64,000 nucleotides of DNA, taken from positions 186,001-250,000 of the forward strand of contig NZ_QUSW01000010.1 of the NCBI RefSeq assembly GCF_003852895.1, given 5' to 3'. A model generated the notes under the pieces. That model searched no databases, was not told where the DNA came from, and saw only the letters and a list, made by a program, of their open reading frames with translations. The translations under genes were made by a program, and so were the position numbers. The number at the start of each line of letters is the position of its first letter. The stretch's first letter is position 1. Of this stretch, positions 26,523-36,697 are shown piece by piece. This DNA is from Rhizobacter terrae. Lineage in GTDB: Bacteria; Pseudomonadota; Gammaproteobacteria; Burkholderiales; Burkholderiaceae_C.

Positions 26523-27644
26523 ATGAGTCCGTCACCCCAGTCTTCTTCGCCGGCCGTCCCCGCGCTTGCGAAGGTTCGCCTGTCCATCGACTGCATGGGC
26601 GGCGACCACGGCCCGTCCGTCACGCTGCCGGCCTGCCAGTCTTTCCTGGCGGCCCACCCCGAGGCCGAACTGATCCTCGTCGGCCGAGCCGATGACCTGG
26701 CGCCTGCCGCTTCCTGGCCGCGCACCAAGGTGGTCGCTGCCACCGAGGTGGTCGAGATGGACGATCCCATCGAAGTGGCGTTGCGCCGCAAGAAGGATTC
26801 GTCCATGCGCGTGGCCATCAGCCAGGCCAAGCCCGATGCCTCCGGCGAAGCCGCCGCCCAGGCCTGCGTCTCCGCCGGCAACACCGGTGCGCTGATGGCG
26901 GTGTCTCGCTACCTGCTCAAGACGCTGGACGGCATCGACCGCCCGGCCATCGCGGCGGTGATGCCCAACAAGATGGGCAACTACACCACCGTGCTCGACC
27001 TTGGCGCCAACGTCGACTGCACGGCAGAGCACCTGCTGCAGTTCGCCGTGATGGGCAGCGCACTGGTCTCTGCCGTCGACGGCAAGGAGAACCCGAGCGT
27101 GGGTCTGCTCAACATCGGCGAGGAAGAGATCAAGGGCAACGAAGCCATCAAGCGTGCCGGTGAACTCCTGCGTGCCGTAGCGACCGCCGGCCACATGAAC
27201 TTCCGTGGCAACGTCGAGGGCAACGACATCTTCAAGGGCGAGGTCGACATCGTGGTGTGCGACGGCTTCGTCGGCAACGTCGCGCTCAAGACTTCCGAAG
27301 GCTTGGCCTCGCTCATCGCGCAATTCCTGAAGCAGGAGTTCAAGCGCACGCCGCTGACCATGCTGGCCGGCCTGCTCGCCAAGCCCGTGCTCAACCGCCT
27401 GGCCAGCCGGCTTGACCATCGCCGCTACAGTGGCGGCGCTTTGCTGGGCCTGCGTGGCCTGGTGTTCAAGGCGCACGGCTCGTCCGACGCCTTCGCGTTC
27501 GAGCAAGCCATGAACCGGGCTTATGATGCCGCCCGCCACGGCCTGCTCACGCGGGTGCATGATCGCATCGTCGACACGCTCGCCGCCATGCCCCCGGTCA
27601 CCGACGACGCACCGGCCCCCACGGCCGCGGCGTCCACTGCCTGA
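26523..27644 (+). CDS. plsX: Phosphate acyltransferase PlsX
   Basis: This 373-residue enzyme makes acyl-phosphate from acyl-ACP for phospholipid synthesis. It has [32 protein letters not shown] and [15 protein letters not shown], all PlsX signatures. The first ~17 residues are a Ser/Pro-rich extension before the conserved [10 protein letters not shown]; the true start could be later. It precedes fabH by five bases. Confidence 0.94.
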   Translation: MSPSPQSSSPAVPALAKVRLSIDCMGGDHGPSVTLPACQSFLAAHPEAELILVGRADDLAPAASWPRTKVVAATEVVEMDDPIEVALRRKKDSSMRVAISQAKPDASGEAAAQACVSAGNTGALMAVSRYLLKTLDGIDRPAIAAVMPNKMGNYTTVLDLGANVDCTAEHLLQFAVMGSALVSAVDGKENPSVGLLNIGEEEIKGNEAIKRAGELLRAVATAGHMNFRGNVEGNDIFKGEVDIVVCDGFVGNVALKTSEGLASLIAQFLKQEFKRTPLTMLAGLLAKPVLNRLASRLDHRRYSGGALLGLRGLVFKAHGSSDAFAFEQAMNRAYDAARHGLLTRVHDRIVDTLAAMPPVTDDAPAPTAAASTA

Positions 27645-27649
27645 ATCAC

Positions 27650-28630
27650 ATGTCCGCACGTTTTTCGCGCATCACCGGCACCGGCAGCTTCCTGCCGCCC
27701 AAGCGCCTGAGCAACCAGGCGCTGGCCGATCGTCTGGCCGCCGACGGCATCGAGACCTCCGATGAATGGATCGTCGAGCGAACCGGCATCCGCGCCCGCC
27801 ATTTCGCCGAGCCCGATGTGGCGTCCAGCGACCTCGCGGCCGAGGCTGCTCGCCGCGCGCTTGAATCTGCCAAGCTCGACGCCAGCAGCATCGACCTCAT
27901 CATCGTCGCCACGTCCACGCCGGACATGGTGTTCCCGTCCACCGCGTGCCTCGTGCAGCAGAAGCTCGGCGTGCAAGGCTGCGCCGCCTTCGACGTGCAG
28001 GCCGTGTGCTCGGGCTTCGTCTACGCGATGACGGTGGCCGATTCGATGATCCGCACCGGCGCAGCCACCAAGGCGCTGGTGATCGGTTCTGAAGTGTTCT
28101 CCCGCATCCTCGATTTCAAGGACCGCACCACCTGTGTGCTCTTCGGCGATGGCGCCGGCGCCGTGGTGCTGGAAGCCAGCGACACGCCCGGCGTGCTCGC
28201 CACCGAGCTGCATGCGGACGGCCGCCACGTGGGCATCCTGTGCGTGCCGGGCAATGTGTCCGGCGGCGCGGTGCTGGGTGATCCGCTGCTCAAGATGGAC
28301 GGCCAGGCCGTGTTCAAGCTGGCCGTGGGCGTGCTCGAAGACGTGGCGCGCTCGGTGCTCACCAAGGCTGGCAAGACTGACGCGGACATCGACTGGCTGA
28401 TCCCGCACCAGGCCAACATCCGCATCATGCAGAGCACGGCGAGGAAGCTGAAGCTGCCGATGGACAAGGTGGTGGTGACCGTCGACCAGCACGGCAACAC
28501 CTCGGCGGCGTCCATCCCGCTCGCGCTGGACAGCGCCGTGCGTTCCGAGAAGATCAAGAGAGGCGACACCGTGCTGCTCGAAGGCGTCGGTGGCGGCTTC
28601 ACCTGGGGCGCGGTGCTGCTCGATCTCTGA
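27650..28630 (+). CDS. fabH: 3-oxoacyl-ACP synthase III
   Basis: This 326-residue condensing enzyme starts fatty acid synthesis from acetyl-CoA and malonyl-ACP. The catalytic triad is visible: Cys120 in QAVCSGF, His in IPHQANIR (~253) and Asn in HGNTSAAS (~283). It lies between plsX and fabD in the standard order. Confidence 0.97.
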   Translation: MSARFSRITGTGSFLPPKRLSNQALADRLAADGIETSDEWIVERTGIRARHFAEPDVASSDLAAEAARRALESAKLDASSIDLIIVATSTPDMVFPSTACLVQQKLGVQGCAAFDVQAVCSGFVYAMTVADSMIRTGAATKALVIGSEVFSRILDFKDRTTCVLFGDGAGAVVLEASDTPGVLATELHADGRHVGILCVPGNVSGGAVLGDPLLKMDGQAVFKLAVGVLEDVARSVLTKAGKTDADIDWLIPHQANIRIMQSTARKLKLPMDKVVVTVDQHGNTSAASIPLALDSAVRSEKIKRGDTVLLEGVGGGFTWGAVLLDL

Positions 28631-28665
28631 GCCCGCGCACAACGACAACAAGAGAGACATCCGCG

Positions 28666-29616
28666 ATGACTTCGTTCGCTTTCGTTTTCCCCGGCCAGGG
28701 CTCGCAGGCCGTGGGCATGCTCGACGCGTGGGGTGACAACCCCGCCGTGCGCCAGACGCTGGCCGAGGCGTCCGAGGCGCTCGGCGAGGACATCGGCCGC
28801 CTGATCAAGGAAGGGCCGAAGGAGCAACTGGACCTCACCACCAACACACAGCCGGTGATGCTGACAGCGGGCATTGCCTGCTATCGCGCCTGGCTGGCCG
28901 ACACGGGCCTCGTGCCTGCCGTGGTGGCTGGCCATTCGCTGGGCGAATACAGCGCGTTGGTCGCTGCCGGCTCGCTCACGCTGGCGCAGGCCCTGCCTCT
29001 CGTGCGTTTCCGCGCACAGGCCATGCAGGAGGCGGTGCCGGTGGGCACGGGGGCGATGGCCGCCATCCTCGGCATGGATGCCGATGCTGTTCGTGCCGTG
29101 TGCGCCGAGGTGGTCGCGGCCACGGGCGAGGTTGTCGAGGCGGTGAACTTCAACGATCCAAAGCAGACGGTGATTGCCGGCTCCAAGGCGGGCGTCGAGA
29201 AGGGCTGCGAGGCGCTCAAGGCCAAGGGTGCAAAGCGCGCACTGCCGCTGCCGGTGTCCGCGCCGTTCCACTCCAGCCTGATGAAGCCCGCCGCCGAACG
29301 GCTCAAGGACAAGCTCGCGACTGCGTCCATCGCACCGCCGGTCATCGACGTGGTCAACAACATCGACGTGAAGGTCGAGAAGGATCCTGCCGCCATTCGC
29401 GAGGCGCTCTATCGCCAGGCCTTCGGTCCGGTGCGCTGGGTGGAGGTGGTGCAGGCGATCCGTGCCCGCGGCATCACGCACATCGTCGAGTGCGGGCCAG
29501 GCAAGGTGTTGGCCGGCATGGTCAAGCGCATCGACGGCGAGGCGCAGTCCGCCACTGTGTTCGACCCGGCGAGCCTGGCTGAAGCCGAGGCCTTGCTGAG
29601 CGGAGGTGTGCAATGA
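28666..29616 (+). CDS. fabD: Malonyl-CoA:ACP transacylase
   Basis: This 316-residue enzyme loads malonate on ACP. It shows FVFPGQGSQAVGM, the nucleophile elbow GHSLGEYSA with Ser91, and SAPFHSSLM with the catalytic His. An AGAGA-type ribosome binding site (AAGAGAGAC) precedes ATG 28666. Its stop overlaps fabG in ATGA. Confidence 0.97.
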   Translation: MTSFAFVFPGQGSQAVGMLDAWGDNPAVRQTLAEASEALGEDIGRLIKEGPKEQLDLTTNTQPVMLTAGIACYRAWLADTGLVPAVVAGHSLGEYSALVAAGSLTLAQALPLVRFRAQAMQEAVPVGTGAMAAILGMDADAVRAVCAEVVAATGEVVEAVNFNDPKQTVIAGSKAGVEKGCEALKAKGAKRALPLPVSAPFHSSLMKPAAERLKDKLATASIAPPVIDVVNNIDVKVEKDPAAIREALYRQAFGPVRWVEVVQAIRARGITHIVECGPGKVLAGMVKRIDGEAQSATVFDPASLAEAEALLSGGVQ

Positions 29617-30359
29617 GCGGCGTGCAATTCGAAGGACAGGTCGCGCTGGTCACCGGTGCGTCGCGCGGCATCGGCCGTGCCATCGCCAAGGCGCTGGCCG
29701 GCAGGGGCGTGAAGGTGATCGGCACTGCCACCAGCGAATCCGGTGCGCAGAGCATCAGCGAAGCACTGGCGGCACAGGGCGGCAAGGGCATTGCGCTGAA
29801 CGTCAACGATGTGCAGGCGGTGGATGCTGCCATCGATGCCATCGTGAAGGAGCACGGCGCGCTGCACATCCTGGTGAACAACGCCGGCATCACCCGCGAC
29901 AACCTGGCCATGCGCATGAAGGACGAGGACTGGGACGCCGTGCACGACACCAACCTCAAGGCCGTGTTCCGCACCAGCCGCGCCGTGATGCGCACGATGA
30001 TGAAGCAGCGCTACGGCCGCATCATCAACATCACTTCGGTGGTGGGAGCCAGCGGCAACGCGGGCCAGGCCAACTATGCGGCGGCCAAGGCCGGCGTGGC
30101 GGGCATGACCCGCGCGCTCGCCCGCGAACTGGGCAGCCGCAGCATCACCGTCAACTGCGTGGCCCCCGGCTTCATCGCCACCGACATGACCGAGGTGCTG
30201 CCCGAGGCGCAAAAGACCGCGTTGCTGTCACAGATTCCCCTGGGCCGCCTGGGGGCACCCGAGGAAATCGCCGAGGCGGTGGCCTTCCTGGCCTCGCCGC
30301 AGGCCGGCTACATCACTGGCACCGAGCTGCACGTCAACGGCGGCATGTTCATGAGCTGA
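29613..30359 (+). CDS. fabG: 3-oxoacyl-ACP reductase
   Basis: This 248-residue NADPH-dependent SDR reduces beta-ketoacyl-ACP. It has [24 protein letters not shown], the catalytic Ser in ITSVVG and YAAAK. Its start overlaps the fabD stop, so translation is likely coupled. It is followed by a 118-base gap and acpP. Confidence 0.97.
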   Translation: MSGVQFEGQVALVTGASRGIGRAIAKALAGRGVKVIGTATSESGAQSISEALAAQGGKGIALNVNDVQAVDAAIDAIVKEHGALHILVNNAGITRDNLAMRMKDEDWDAVHDTNLKAVFRTSRAVMRTMMKQRYGRIINITSVVGASGNAGQANYAAAKAGVAGMTRALARELGSRSITVNCVAPGFIATDMTEVLPEAQKTALLSQIPLGRLGAPEEIAEAVAFLASPQAGYITGTELHVNGGMFMS

Positions 30360-30436
30360 GGCTCACCCCAAAACCCCCGGACCTGCCCGGCCGGAAGGGG
30401 TTGGAGGGCGTCTTAGAGGCGACACCTCACAACCCT

Positions 30437-30442
30437 TAGAAT
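30437..30442 (+). promoter_or_regulatory. Candidate -10 box for acpP
   Basis: TAGAAT lies 36-41 bases before the acpP start, within the 118-base fabG-acpP gap. A separate acpP promoter is common because ACP is needed in large amounts. No clear -35 is seen, so the call rests on the hexamer and position. Confidence 0.4.
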
Positions 30443-30477
30443 CCCGGGCTGTTTCTGTAAACACTCCTGGAGGAGTC

Positions 30478-30717
30478 ATGAGCGATATCGAATCCCGCGT
30501 CAAGAAAATCATTGCCGAACAACTTGGCGTGCCCGAGTCCGACGTGACCAACGAGAAGGCCTTCGTGGCCGACCTGGGCGCCGACTCTCTTGACACGGTG
30601 GAACTGGTGATGGCCCTCGAAGACGAGTTCGGCATCGAGATTCCGGACGAAGAGGCCGAGAAGATCACCACGGTGCAGCTGGCGATCGACTACGCCGTCA
30701 AGCACCAGAAGGCCTGA
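30478..30717 (+). CDS. acpP: Acyl carrier protein
   Basis: The 79-residue acidic protein has the [13 protein letters not shown] motif with Ser37 as the phosphopantetheine site, which the AcpS encoded at 43302 would modify. A very strong ribosome binding site (CTGGAGGAGTC) sits just before the ATG, fitting high expression. Length and sequence are standard. Confidence 0.98.
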   Translation: MSDIESRVKKIIAEQLGVPESDVTNEKAFVADLGADSLDTVELVMALEDEFGIEIPDEEAEKITTVQLAIDYAVKHQKA

Positions 30718-30738
30718 GTTCTCTGAAAGCGTGAGCGC

Positions 30739-31983
30739 ATGAGTCGTCGTCGTGTCGTTGTCACCGGCCTGGGGCTGATCAGCCCTGTGGGCAACACGGT
30801 GCAGGAAGGCTGGTCCAGCCTGCTCGCCGGCAAGTCCGGCATCGCCAACATCACCAAGTTCGATGCATCGAACTTTGCCTGCAAGTTCGCAGGCGAGGTG
30901 AAGGGCTTCAACGTCGAGGAGTACTTCCCGGCGAAGGAAGCGCGGCACATGGACGCCTTCATCCACTATGGGTTGGCGGCGTCCATCCAGGCCGTGAAGG
31001 ATGCCGGCCTGCCGACCAACGACGCGCTCACCGAAGAGCAGGCCGAGCGCATCGGCTGCCTCGTGGGTTCGGGCATCGGCGGCTTGCCGCTGATCGAAGA
31101 AACCCACGCCGAGCTTGTCGCACGCGGCCCGCGCCGCGTGTCTCCCTTCTTCGTGCCGGCCTCCATCATCAACATGATCTCGGGCCACGTGTCGATCAAG
31201 TTCGGCTTCCAAGGCCCGAACCTCGCCATCGTCACGGCCTGCACGACCGGCCTGCATTGCATCGGCGAGGCAGGCCGCCTCATCGAATACGGCGATGCCG
31301 ACGTGATGATCGCCGGTGGCGCGGAATCCACCGTGTCGCCGCTGGGCATCGGCGGCTTCGCTGCGGCCCGCGCGCTGTCCACCCGCAATGACGATCCTGC
31401 CACCGCGTCCCGTCCCTGGGACAAGGACCGCGACGGCTTCGTGCTGGGCGAGGGCGCCGGCGTGGTGGTGCTCGAAGAGTACGAACACGCCAGGAAGCGT
31501 GGCGCAAAGATCTACGCCGAGCTGGTCGGCTTCGGCATGGGGGCGGATGCCTTCCACATGACCGCACCGAACGTCGATGGCCCCAAGCGCTCCATGAAGG
31601 CCGCGCTGCGCAATGCCGGCATCAACGCCGACCAGGTGCAGTACCTGAATGCGCACGGCACCTCCACGCCGCTGGGCGATGTGAACGAAACGAACGCCAT
31701 CAAGCTGGCCTTCGGCGACCATGCCAAGAAGCTGGTGGTCAACTCGACCAAGTCCATGACCGGCCACCTGCTGGGCGGCGCGGGCGGCATCGAGTCGGTG
31801 TTCACCGTGCTGGCCGTGCACAACCAGATCTCGCCGCCGACGATCAACATCTTCAACCAGGACCCCGAGTGCGATCTCGACTACTGCGCCAACACCGCGC
31901 GTGAGTTGAAGATCGACGTGGCCGTGAAGAACAACTTCGGCTTCGGCGGGACCAACGGCACGCTGGTCTTCAAGCGCGCCTGA
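30739..31983 (+). CDS. fabF: 3-oxoacyl-ACP synthase II
   Basis: This 414-residue elongating condensing enzyme starts [16 protein letters not shown]. The Cys-His-His triad appears in [20 protein letters not shown] and [10 protein letters not shown]. It follows acpP after 21 bases and closes the fab block. Confidence 0.97.
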   Translation: MSRRRVVVTGLGLISPVGNTVQEGWSSLLAGKSGIANITKFDASNFACKFAGEVKGFNVEEYFPAKEARHMDAFIHYGLAASIQAVKDAGLPTNDALTEEQAERIGCLVGSGIGGLPLIEETHAELVARGPRRVSPFFVPASIINMISGHVSIKFGFQGPNLAIVTACTTGLHCIGEAGRLIEYGDADVMIAGGAESTVSPLGIGGFAAARALSTRNDDPATASRPWDKDRDGFVLGEGAGVVVLEEYEHARKRGAKIYAELVGFGMGADAFHMTAPNVDGPKRSMKAALRNAGINADQVQYLNAHGTSTPLGDVNETNAIKLAFGDHAKKLVVNSTKSMTGHLLGGAGGIESVFTVLAVHNQISPPTINIFNQDPECDLDYCANTARELKIDVAVKNNFGFGGTNGTLVFKRA

Positions 31984-31999
31984 TCCGGCGCGCTGCGCC

Positions 32000-32497
32000 A
32001 TGCGCGCGTCTGCTCACTTCCAGGCCACCCTCCGCCGCTTCAGCCTCTGGCGCGGCGCGGTGGCCTTGTTGTTGGTGGTGTGCGTCGCGTGCTTGCTGGC
32101 CTTTGCGCGGGCGGAGGGTGAATCTGCCCCCTTGCCGGTCCGCACGGCCGCCATGCTGGTAGCGGTTGCATCGGTACTCGGTGGATTCGGACTGCTGCGG
32201 TGCCCGCCCCGCAGCGTGCGCTGGGACTCGCAGTCCTGGCACCTGGGGCCGGAAGACTCGATGGGCGAAGAGCCCTGGCACGGCCGCATCGACGTCTGCC
32301 TGGACCTGGGCGGCTTCATGCTCCTGCGCTTCGTCAACGATGTCACGGATGACGGCCCTCGCACGGCGTGGCTGCCCGTGCAGCGCCGCGGCCTGGAATC
32401 CCACTGGCATGCCCTTCGCTGTGCTGTATATTCCTCGCGACCCACCTGCGGCTCCGATGGCTGCACCACGCCAGCGCCAAGCCCACAATCACAATAA
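32000..32497 (+). CDS. YgfX/CptA-like small membrane protein
   Basis: This 165-residue protein has two hydrophobic helices close together (about residues 19-36 and 49-66) followed by a soluble domain with SVRWDSQSWHL, GGFMLLRFVN, TAWLPVQRRGLESHWHALRC. The two-helix hairpin, the RW-x3-W step, MLLR and the final W-L-...-WxxLR pattern match the YgfX/CptA family (E. coli YgfX, ~135 residues), reported to affect cell-division proteins or succinate dehydrogenase assembly neighbours. The similarity is weak and judged by eye. Its stop overlaps the rpoE start (TAATG), so it is translationally coupled to the sigma factor. Confidence 0.6.
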   Translation: MRASAHFQATLRRFSLWRGAVALLLVVCVACLLAFARAEGESAPLPVRTAAMLVAVASVLGGFGLLRCPPRSVRWDSQSWHLGPEDSMGEEPWHGRIDVCLDLGGFMLLRFVNDVTDDGPRTAWLPVQRRGLESHWHALRCAVYSSRPTCGSDGCTTPAPSPQSQ

Positions 32498-33105
32498 TGA
32501 ACGCTCCTGACGCCGACGCACCGCTGATCGAACGCGTCAAGCGTGGCGACGTCAAAGCCTTTGAGATGCTGGTCGTGAAGTACCAGCGGCGCATCGAACG
32601 GCTCATCGGCCGCATGGTTCGTGACGTAGACCTCATTCCGGACATCGCGCAGGAGACTTTTATCCGCGCCTACCGGGCCATCCCCCAGTTCAGGGGGGAG
32701 AGCGCCTTCTATACATGGCTGTACCGTATCGCAGTCAACACGGCGAAGAAGACTCTCGTGGAACTCAAGCGCGATCCGCTGGTCACGGAATCAGCGCGTG
32801 CTTCCCGCGATGATGACGATGAAACTTCCCGTACTGAAAATGAACTAAGCGACGGCGAAACGCCGGAAGCGGTGTTGGCGAGCAAGGAAATCGCCACCAC
32901 CGTGAACGCCGCCATCGAGGCTTTGTCCGATGATCTGCGCCAGGCCATCACCCTGCGCGAGATCGAAGGCCTGAGCTACGAAGAAATCGCCGAGTTGATG
33001 AACTGCCCGATCGGAACGGTGCGCTCGCGCATCTTCCGGGCGCGGGAAGCCATCGCCACCCGATTGCGGCCGTTGCTGGACACGCGAGAAGGTGAGCGCT
33101 GGTGA
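32497..33105 (+). CDS. rpoE: ECF sigma factor RpoE (AlgU)
   Basis: This 202-residue sigma factor directs the envelope stress response. Region 2 is KAFEMLVVKYQRRIERLIGRMV to IPQFRGESAFYTWLYRIAVNTA; region 4 is LREIEGLSYEEIAELMNCPIGTVRSRIFRARE. The acidic linker DDDDETSRTENELSDGE is typical. ATG 32497 overlaps the preceding stop; the frame extending to 32368 is inside that gene. rseA, rseB and mucD follow, as in Pseudomonas algU-mucABD. Confidence 0.96.
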   Translation: MNAPDADAPLIERVKRGDVKAFEMLVVKYQRRIERLIGRMVRDVDLIPDIAQETFIRAYRAIPQFRGESAFYTWLYRIAVNTAKKTLVELKRDPLVTESARASRDDDDETSRTENELSDGETPEAVLASKEIATTVNAAIEALSDDLRQAITLREIEGLSYEEIAELMNCPIGTVRSRIFRAREAIATRLRPLLDTREGERW

Positions 33106-33156
33106 GAACTGTGAAAGCTCGCGTGAGCGTCAAGGCGTTTGTGTTTGGAGATCGAC

Positions 33157-33834
33157 ATGTCAATCGGATCTGAGAGCGGATCGTCGGCCAAGGAAAGCCT
33201 GTCAGCCCTGACGGATGGCGAACTCGATTCAGCCGAGGTGCTGCGCGCCTGCGCGGCCTGGCGAGACGATGCGCAAACCCGCCGCACCTGGCACGCCTAC
33301 CAGCTCATCGGCGACGTGCTGCGGTCTGAAGACCTCGCTTCAACATCGCGCCGCGATGCCGATTTCCTCGCTGCACTGCGCGGGCGGTTGGCCGAAGAGC
33401 CCGTGGTGCTGGCGCCTGAACCCGTGGCAGAGGCCATGGCCGAGCCTGCGGTGGCTGCCAAGGTGGCGAATTCCCGCTGGTCGTGGATGGCGCCCTCGGC
33501 TGTCGCTGCTGGCTTCGTCCTGGTGACCGGCGCTTTGCTCGTGACGCGTACACCCGGCCCGATGGGCGGCGCTTCGGACTCCATGTTTGCCCGCCTTGGC
33601 CTTGGCAGCACGCCGTCGGTGCAGGTGGTGAACGTCTCCACCCCGACACTGGCGGCCTCGTCCGAAGGCGCCAGCAGCGCCGAGCCACAGGCCATCGTGC
33701 TCACCGGCAAGATGCTGCGTGACGCACGTGTCGACCTTTACATGTCCGCCCACAAGCAGTTCGCCGGCAGCACCGCCCTGGGCGTGCCGTCCGGTTTCCT
33801 GCGCAACGCCGCCGCCGAAGTTCCCGCCCGCTGA
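33157..33834 (+). CDS. rseA: Anti-sigma-E factor RseA/MucA
   Basis: This 225-residue protein has an N-terminal anti-sigma domain (SLSALTDGELDSAEVLRACAAWRDD, TWHAYQLIGDVLR), one membrane helix near residues 108-128 (APSAVAAGFVLVTGALLV) and a periplasmic C-terminal part. It should hold RpoE inactive until cleaved. ATG 33157 with GGAG six bases upstream is preferred to a TTG at 33139. Confidence 0.92.
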   Translation: MSIGSESGSSAKESLSALTDGELDSAEVLRACAAWRDDAQTRRTWHAYQLIGDVLRSEDLASTSRRDADFLAALRGRLAEEPVVLAPEPVAEAMAEPAVAAKVANSRWSWMAPSAVAAGFVLVTGALLVTRTPGPMGGASDSMFARLGLGSTPSVQVVNVSTPTLAASSEGASSAEPQAIVLTGKMLRDARVDLYMSAHKQFAGSTALGVPSGFLRNAAAEVPAR

Positions 33835-33839
33835 CCCGC

Positions 33840-34850
33840 ATGCTGCACCGATCACTGATCGCGCTGACCATGTTCGGCGCCTTGAGTTCGTTCTTGCCTC
33901 ATGCGGCGGCCCAGACGCAGCACGCGTTCGAGCCCAAGGAGGTGCGCTCGTGGCTGATGCGCATCCATGAGGCGGCGAGCCATCGCAACTTCCAGGGCAC
34001 CTTCGTGGTGAGTGCGGGCGGCGCGGTCTCCAGTGCCCGCATCGTGCATTTCTGCGAGGGCAGCAACCAGTTCGAGCGCATCGACTCGCTGGATGGCCAG
34101 ACGCGCTACGTCTTCCGCTACAACGACGTCGTGCACACGCTGTGGCCGCAGGCGCGCGTGGCGCTGGTGGAGCAGCGCGACCTGCTCAATTCCTTTCCCG
34201 CCTTGCTACAGGTAGGCGACGACCGCATCGCCGAGTTCTACGAGCTGAGCCCGCAGGGCAACGATCGCGTGGCCGGCCATGAGGCGAGTGTTCTCGCGCT
34301 GCGTCCGCGCGACCTGTTCCGCTTCGGCTACCGACTGTGGTCGGAGAAGATGTCCGGCCTGCTGCTGCGTGCCGACGTGATCGGCGAGCGCGGCGAGGTG
34401 CTGGAGACCTCGGCCTTCTCGGACGTCGCCATCAACGTGCGCTCGCAGCCCGAGGCCGTGTTGCAACCCATGCGCCGGCTCGAGGGCTACCGCATCCTCA
34501 AGCCCAGCTTCACGCCCACCAAGCTTGAAGCCGAAGGGTGGGCACTCAAGCAGACGGTGCCTGGTTTCAAGCAGGTGAGCTGCATCAAGCGGCCGCTGGA
34601 AGGCGCGCAGGATGCACCGGCAGCGGATGGCCCGCAGGCCTTGCAGACCATCTTCTCCGACGGTTTGACCTACGTTTCGGTCTTTATCGAGCCCTTCAAC
34701 GCCGAGCGCCATACGCGATCCATGCTGACCAGCATGGGCGCCACGCAGACACTCATGCGCCGCCAGGGCGACTGGTGGATCACGGTGGTGGGCGACGTGC
34801 CGACGACGACGCTGAAGGCCTTCGCGGCCGGCCTGGAACGCAGGAAATAA
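33840..34850 (+). CDS. rseB: Sigma-E regulatory protein RseB/MucB
   Basis: This 336-residue periplasmic protein begins with a signal peptide (LIALTMFGALSSFLPHAAA) and continues with the MucB/RseB lipoprotein-like fold: HEAASHRNFQGTFVVSAGG, RIVHFCEGSNQFERIDSLDG, and a C-terminal domain with FSDGLTYVSVFIEPF. It binds RseA and shields it from proteolysis. It starts five bases after rseA. Confidence 0.93.
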   Translation: MLHRSLIALTMFGALSSFLPHAAAQTQHAFEPKEVRSWLMRIHEAASHRNFQGTFVVSAGGAVSSARIVHFCEGSNQFERIDSLDGQTRYVFRYNDVVHTLWPQARVALVEQRDLLNSFPALLQVGDDRIAEFYELSPQGNDRVAGHEASVLALRPRDLFRFGYRLWSEKMSGLLLRADVIGERGEVLETSAFSDVAINVRSQPEAVLQPMRRLEGYRILKPSFTPTKLEAEGWALKQTVPGFKQVSCIKRPLEGAQDAPAADGPQALQTIFSDGLTYVSVFIEPFNAERHTRSMLTSMGATQTLMRRQGDWWITVVGDVPTTTLKAFAAGLERRK

Positions 34851-34939
34851 GCAGGGCTGCATGACTGCTGCATCGGCACCAACGGTGCCGGCACGGTGGT
34901 TGCGTGGCCGATGAACATCATTTGGTGGGACACCTTCTC

Positions 34940-36304
34940 ATGCTCAACACAGCTCTTTCATCGACCTCGGGCGCGCGCGTGCACCGACTCTCCATGGCTG
35001 TGGCCGTCGCTGTTGCGCTGATTGCGGCAGCTGGCATGGCGCCTTCGACGGCGCATGCGCAGGCCGGATTCGGACTGCCGGACTTCACCGTGCTGGTCGA
35101 GAAGGTTGGTCCTGCGGTCGTTAACATCCGCACCCAGGAGAAGGGGCGCCCCACCGGGGAAGGTTCGGGCTTCATCATCAGTGCCGACGGCTACGTGGTG
35201 ACCAATGCGCACGTGGTCAGCGGCGCGACGGAAGTGACCGTCTCGCTGCCCGACAAGCGCGAGTTCAAGGCCAAGATCGTCGGCGCCGACGACCGGACCG
35301 ACGTGGCGCTGGTGAAGGTCGAAGCGACCGGCCTGCCCACGGTGAAGACGGGCGACGTCAGCAAGCTCAAGGTGGGCGAGTGGGTCCTTGCCATCGGCTC
35401 GCCTTTCGGCCTGGAGAACACTGTCACGGCCGGCATCGTGAGCGCCAAGCAGCGCGAGACGGGACAGGAGGTGTCCTTCCTCCAGACCGATGCGGCGGTG
35501 AACCCGGGCAACTCCGGCGGACCGCTGATCAGCCTGCGTGGCGAGGTGGTGGGCGTGAACTCGCAGTCCCTGAGCCGTGTGGGCTTCGGCGGTGTCTCCT
35601 TTGCGATTCCCATTGACGAGGCGATGCGCGTGGTCGATCAATTGCGCGCCTCGGGCCACGTGATCCGTGGCTATCTCGGCATCCTGCCGGTCGATGTGCC
35701 GCGCGAGCTGGCCGAGGAATACAAGCTCGGCAAGGACAAGGCGCGTGGTGCCTTCGTGCGCCAAGTCGTGCAAGGTGCCCCCGCGGACAAGGCTGGTGTT
35801 CAGCCGGGCGACGTGGTGCTCACCGTCAACGGCAAGGCCGTGGATGGTGCCGTGGACCTGCGTCGCACGCTGGGCGGGCTCAAGCCCGGCACCGCGGTCA
35901 CCTTGCAGATCAACCGCCAAGGCAAGGCGCTGACGCTGACGGCCAACCTGTCGGAGCTCAATGACGCCACCGCCGCAGCCGAGGGTGCCGACAAGCCCGC
36001 GCCGGGCGGCAAGGCGTCGGCGGCGGCGAAGAACTGGGGCATCGAAGTGACCGAACTCACCGCTGCCGACAAGCAGGCGGCCCGCCGCAACACAGGCGTG
36101 AAGGTGGCGAAGGTGAGCGATGGAGCGGAGTCAGTCGGTGTGCGCGTGGGTGACGTGATCATCGGCGTGGGTTCGTTCGACGTGACCGATGTGAAGCAGT
36201 TCGACGGCATCGTGTCGCACATCGACAAGAAGCGCCCGCTGCCGCTGCACGTGTTGCGGGGCAACTTCGCGACCTTCGTTCCGGTACCACCTTCGGACAA
36301 TTGA
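34940..36304 (+). CDS. mucD: Periplasmic serine protease MucD/DegP family
   Basis: This 454-residue protease begins with a signal peptide ending near STAHAQA. The catalytic triad is His91 (TNAHVV), Asp121 (DRTDVALV) and Ser192 (NPGNSGGPL), followed by two PDZ domains (about 265-355 and 370-450). It degrades misfolded envelope proteins and tunes the sigma-E pathway. ATG 34940 was chosen because it gives a compact signal peptide; a GTG at 34904 would add 12 residues. The 89-base rseB-mucD gap holds the inverted repeat GGCACC-AAC-GGTGCC (34875-34889). Confidence 0.92.
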   Translation: MLNTALSSTSGARVHRLSMAVAVAVALIAAAGMAPSTAHAQAGFGLPDFTVLVEKVGPAVVNIRTQEKGRPTGEGSGFIISADGYVVTNAHVVSGATEVTVSLPDKREFKAKIVGADDRTDVALVKVEATGLPTVKTGDVSKLKVGEWVLAIGSPFGLENTVTAGIVSAKQRETGQEVSFLQTDAAVNPGNSGGPLISLRGEVVGVNSQSLSRVGFGGVSFAIPIDEAMRVVDQLRASGHVIRGYLGILPVDVPRELAEEYKLGKDKARGAFVRQVVQGAPADKAGVQPGDVVLTVNGKAVDGAVDLRRTLGGLKPGTAVTLQINRQGKALTLTANLSELNDATAAAEGADKPAPGGKASAAAKNWGIEVTELTAADKQAARRNTGVKVAKVSDGAESVGVRVGDVIIGVGSFDVTDVKQFDGIVSHIDKKRPLPLHVLRGNFATFVPVPPSDN

Positions 36305-36572
36305 TGCGGCTGAGCTCGGCATCGGCCCAAGCGGGTCGTGCATCCGACTCCGGCGCCGGGTTTTTCCACGACATGGGATCCAGTCCGCCGGTGCGCACCG
36401 GGATTGAGCGAGGACTGATTTCGCGCCAGAAAGTTAGCGGACGCAAACTTGTGGCGGCGTAACGGATTCATCTGCCACCGGGATAGAATTTTGGTGTTTT
36501 TGGCGGGTTTACTGCTTCCTTGAGCAAGCAGTTTTCCACCCTCCGACTATCCCCAGGACATCCACAACACTT

Positions 36573-36581
36573 TGTGGATAA
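36573..36581 (-). promoter_or_regulatory. Perfect consensus DnaA box
   Basis: The plus strand reads TGTGGATAA, the exact complement of the TTATCCACA consensus. Two looser relatives lie just upstream (CTATCCCCA at 36546-36554 region and CATCCACAA at 36559-36567 region). No dnaA, dnaN or gidA gene is near, so this is not the chromosome origin by context. Confidence 0.5.
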
Positions 36582-36597
36582 CTTGTTGACAGTTTTC

Positions 36598-36611
36598 TTT
36601 GTTGGAAGGCG
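36598..36611 (+). repeat. Direct repeat copy 1 (14 bp)
   Basis: TTTGTTGGAAGGCG occurs here and again exactly 100 bases downstream. The first copy lies seven bases after a TTGACA; the second lies in the stem of the possible small RNA. Confidence 0.75.
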
Positions 36612-36697
36612 GCAACGGCAAGAAATCAAGCAATGACGCGGTCTCCAGCGAGGTGCTTTTGGCTACAATGAAAGCCCAACAAGCAGTTGCCATACGT

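Noticed and set aside
36340-36370. Terminator directly after mucD (CCGGCGCCGG then GTTTTT)
   Set aside because: The palindrome has no room for a loop and gives at most a four-base stem, so it was not called.
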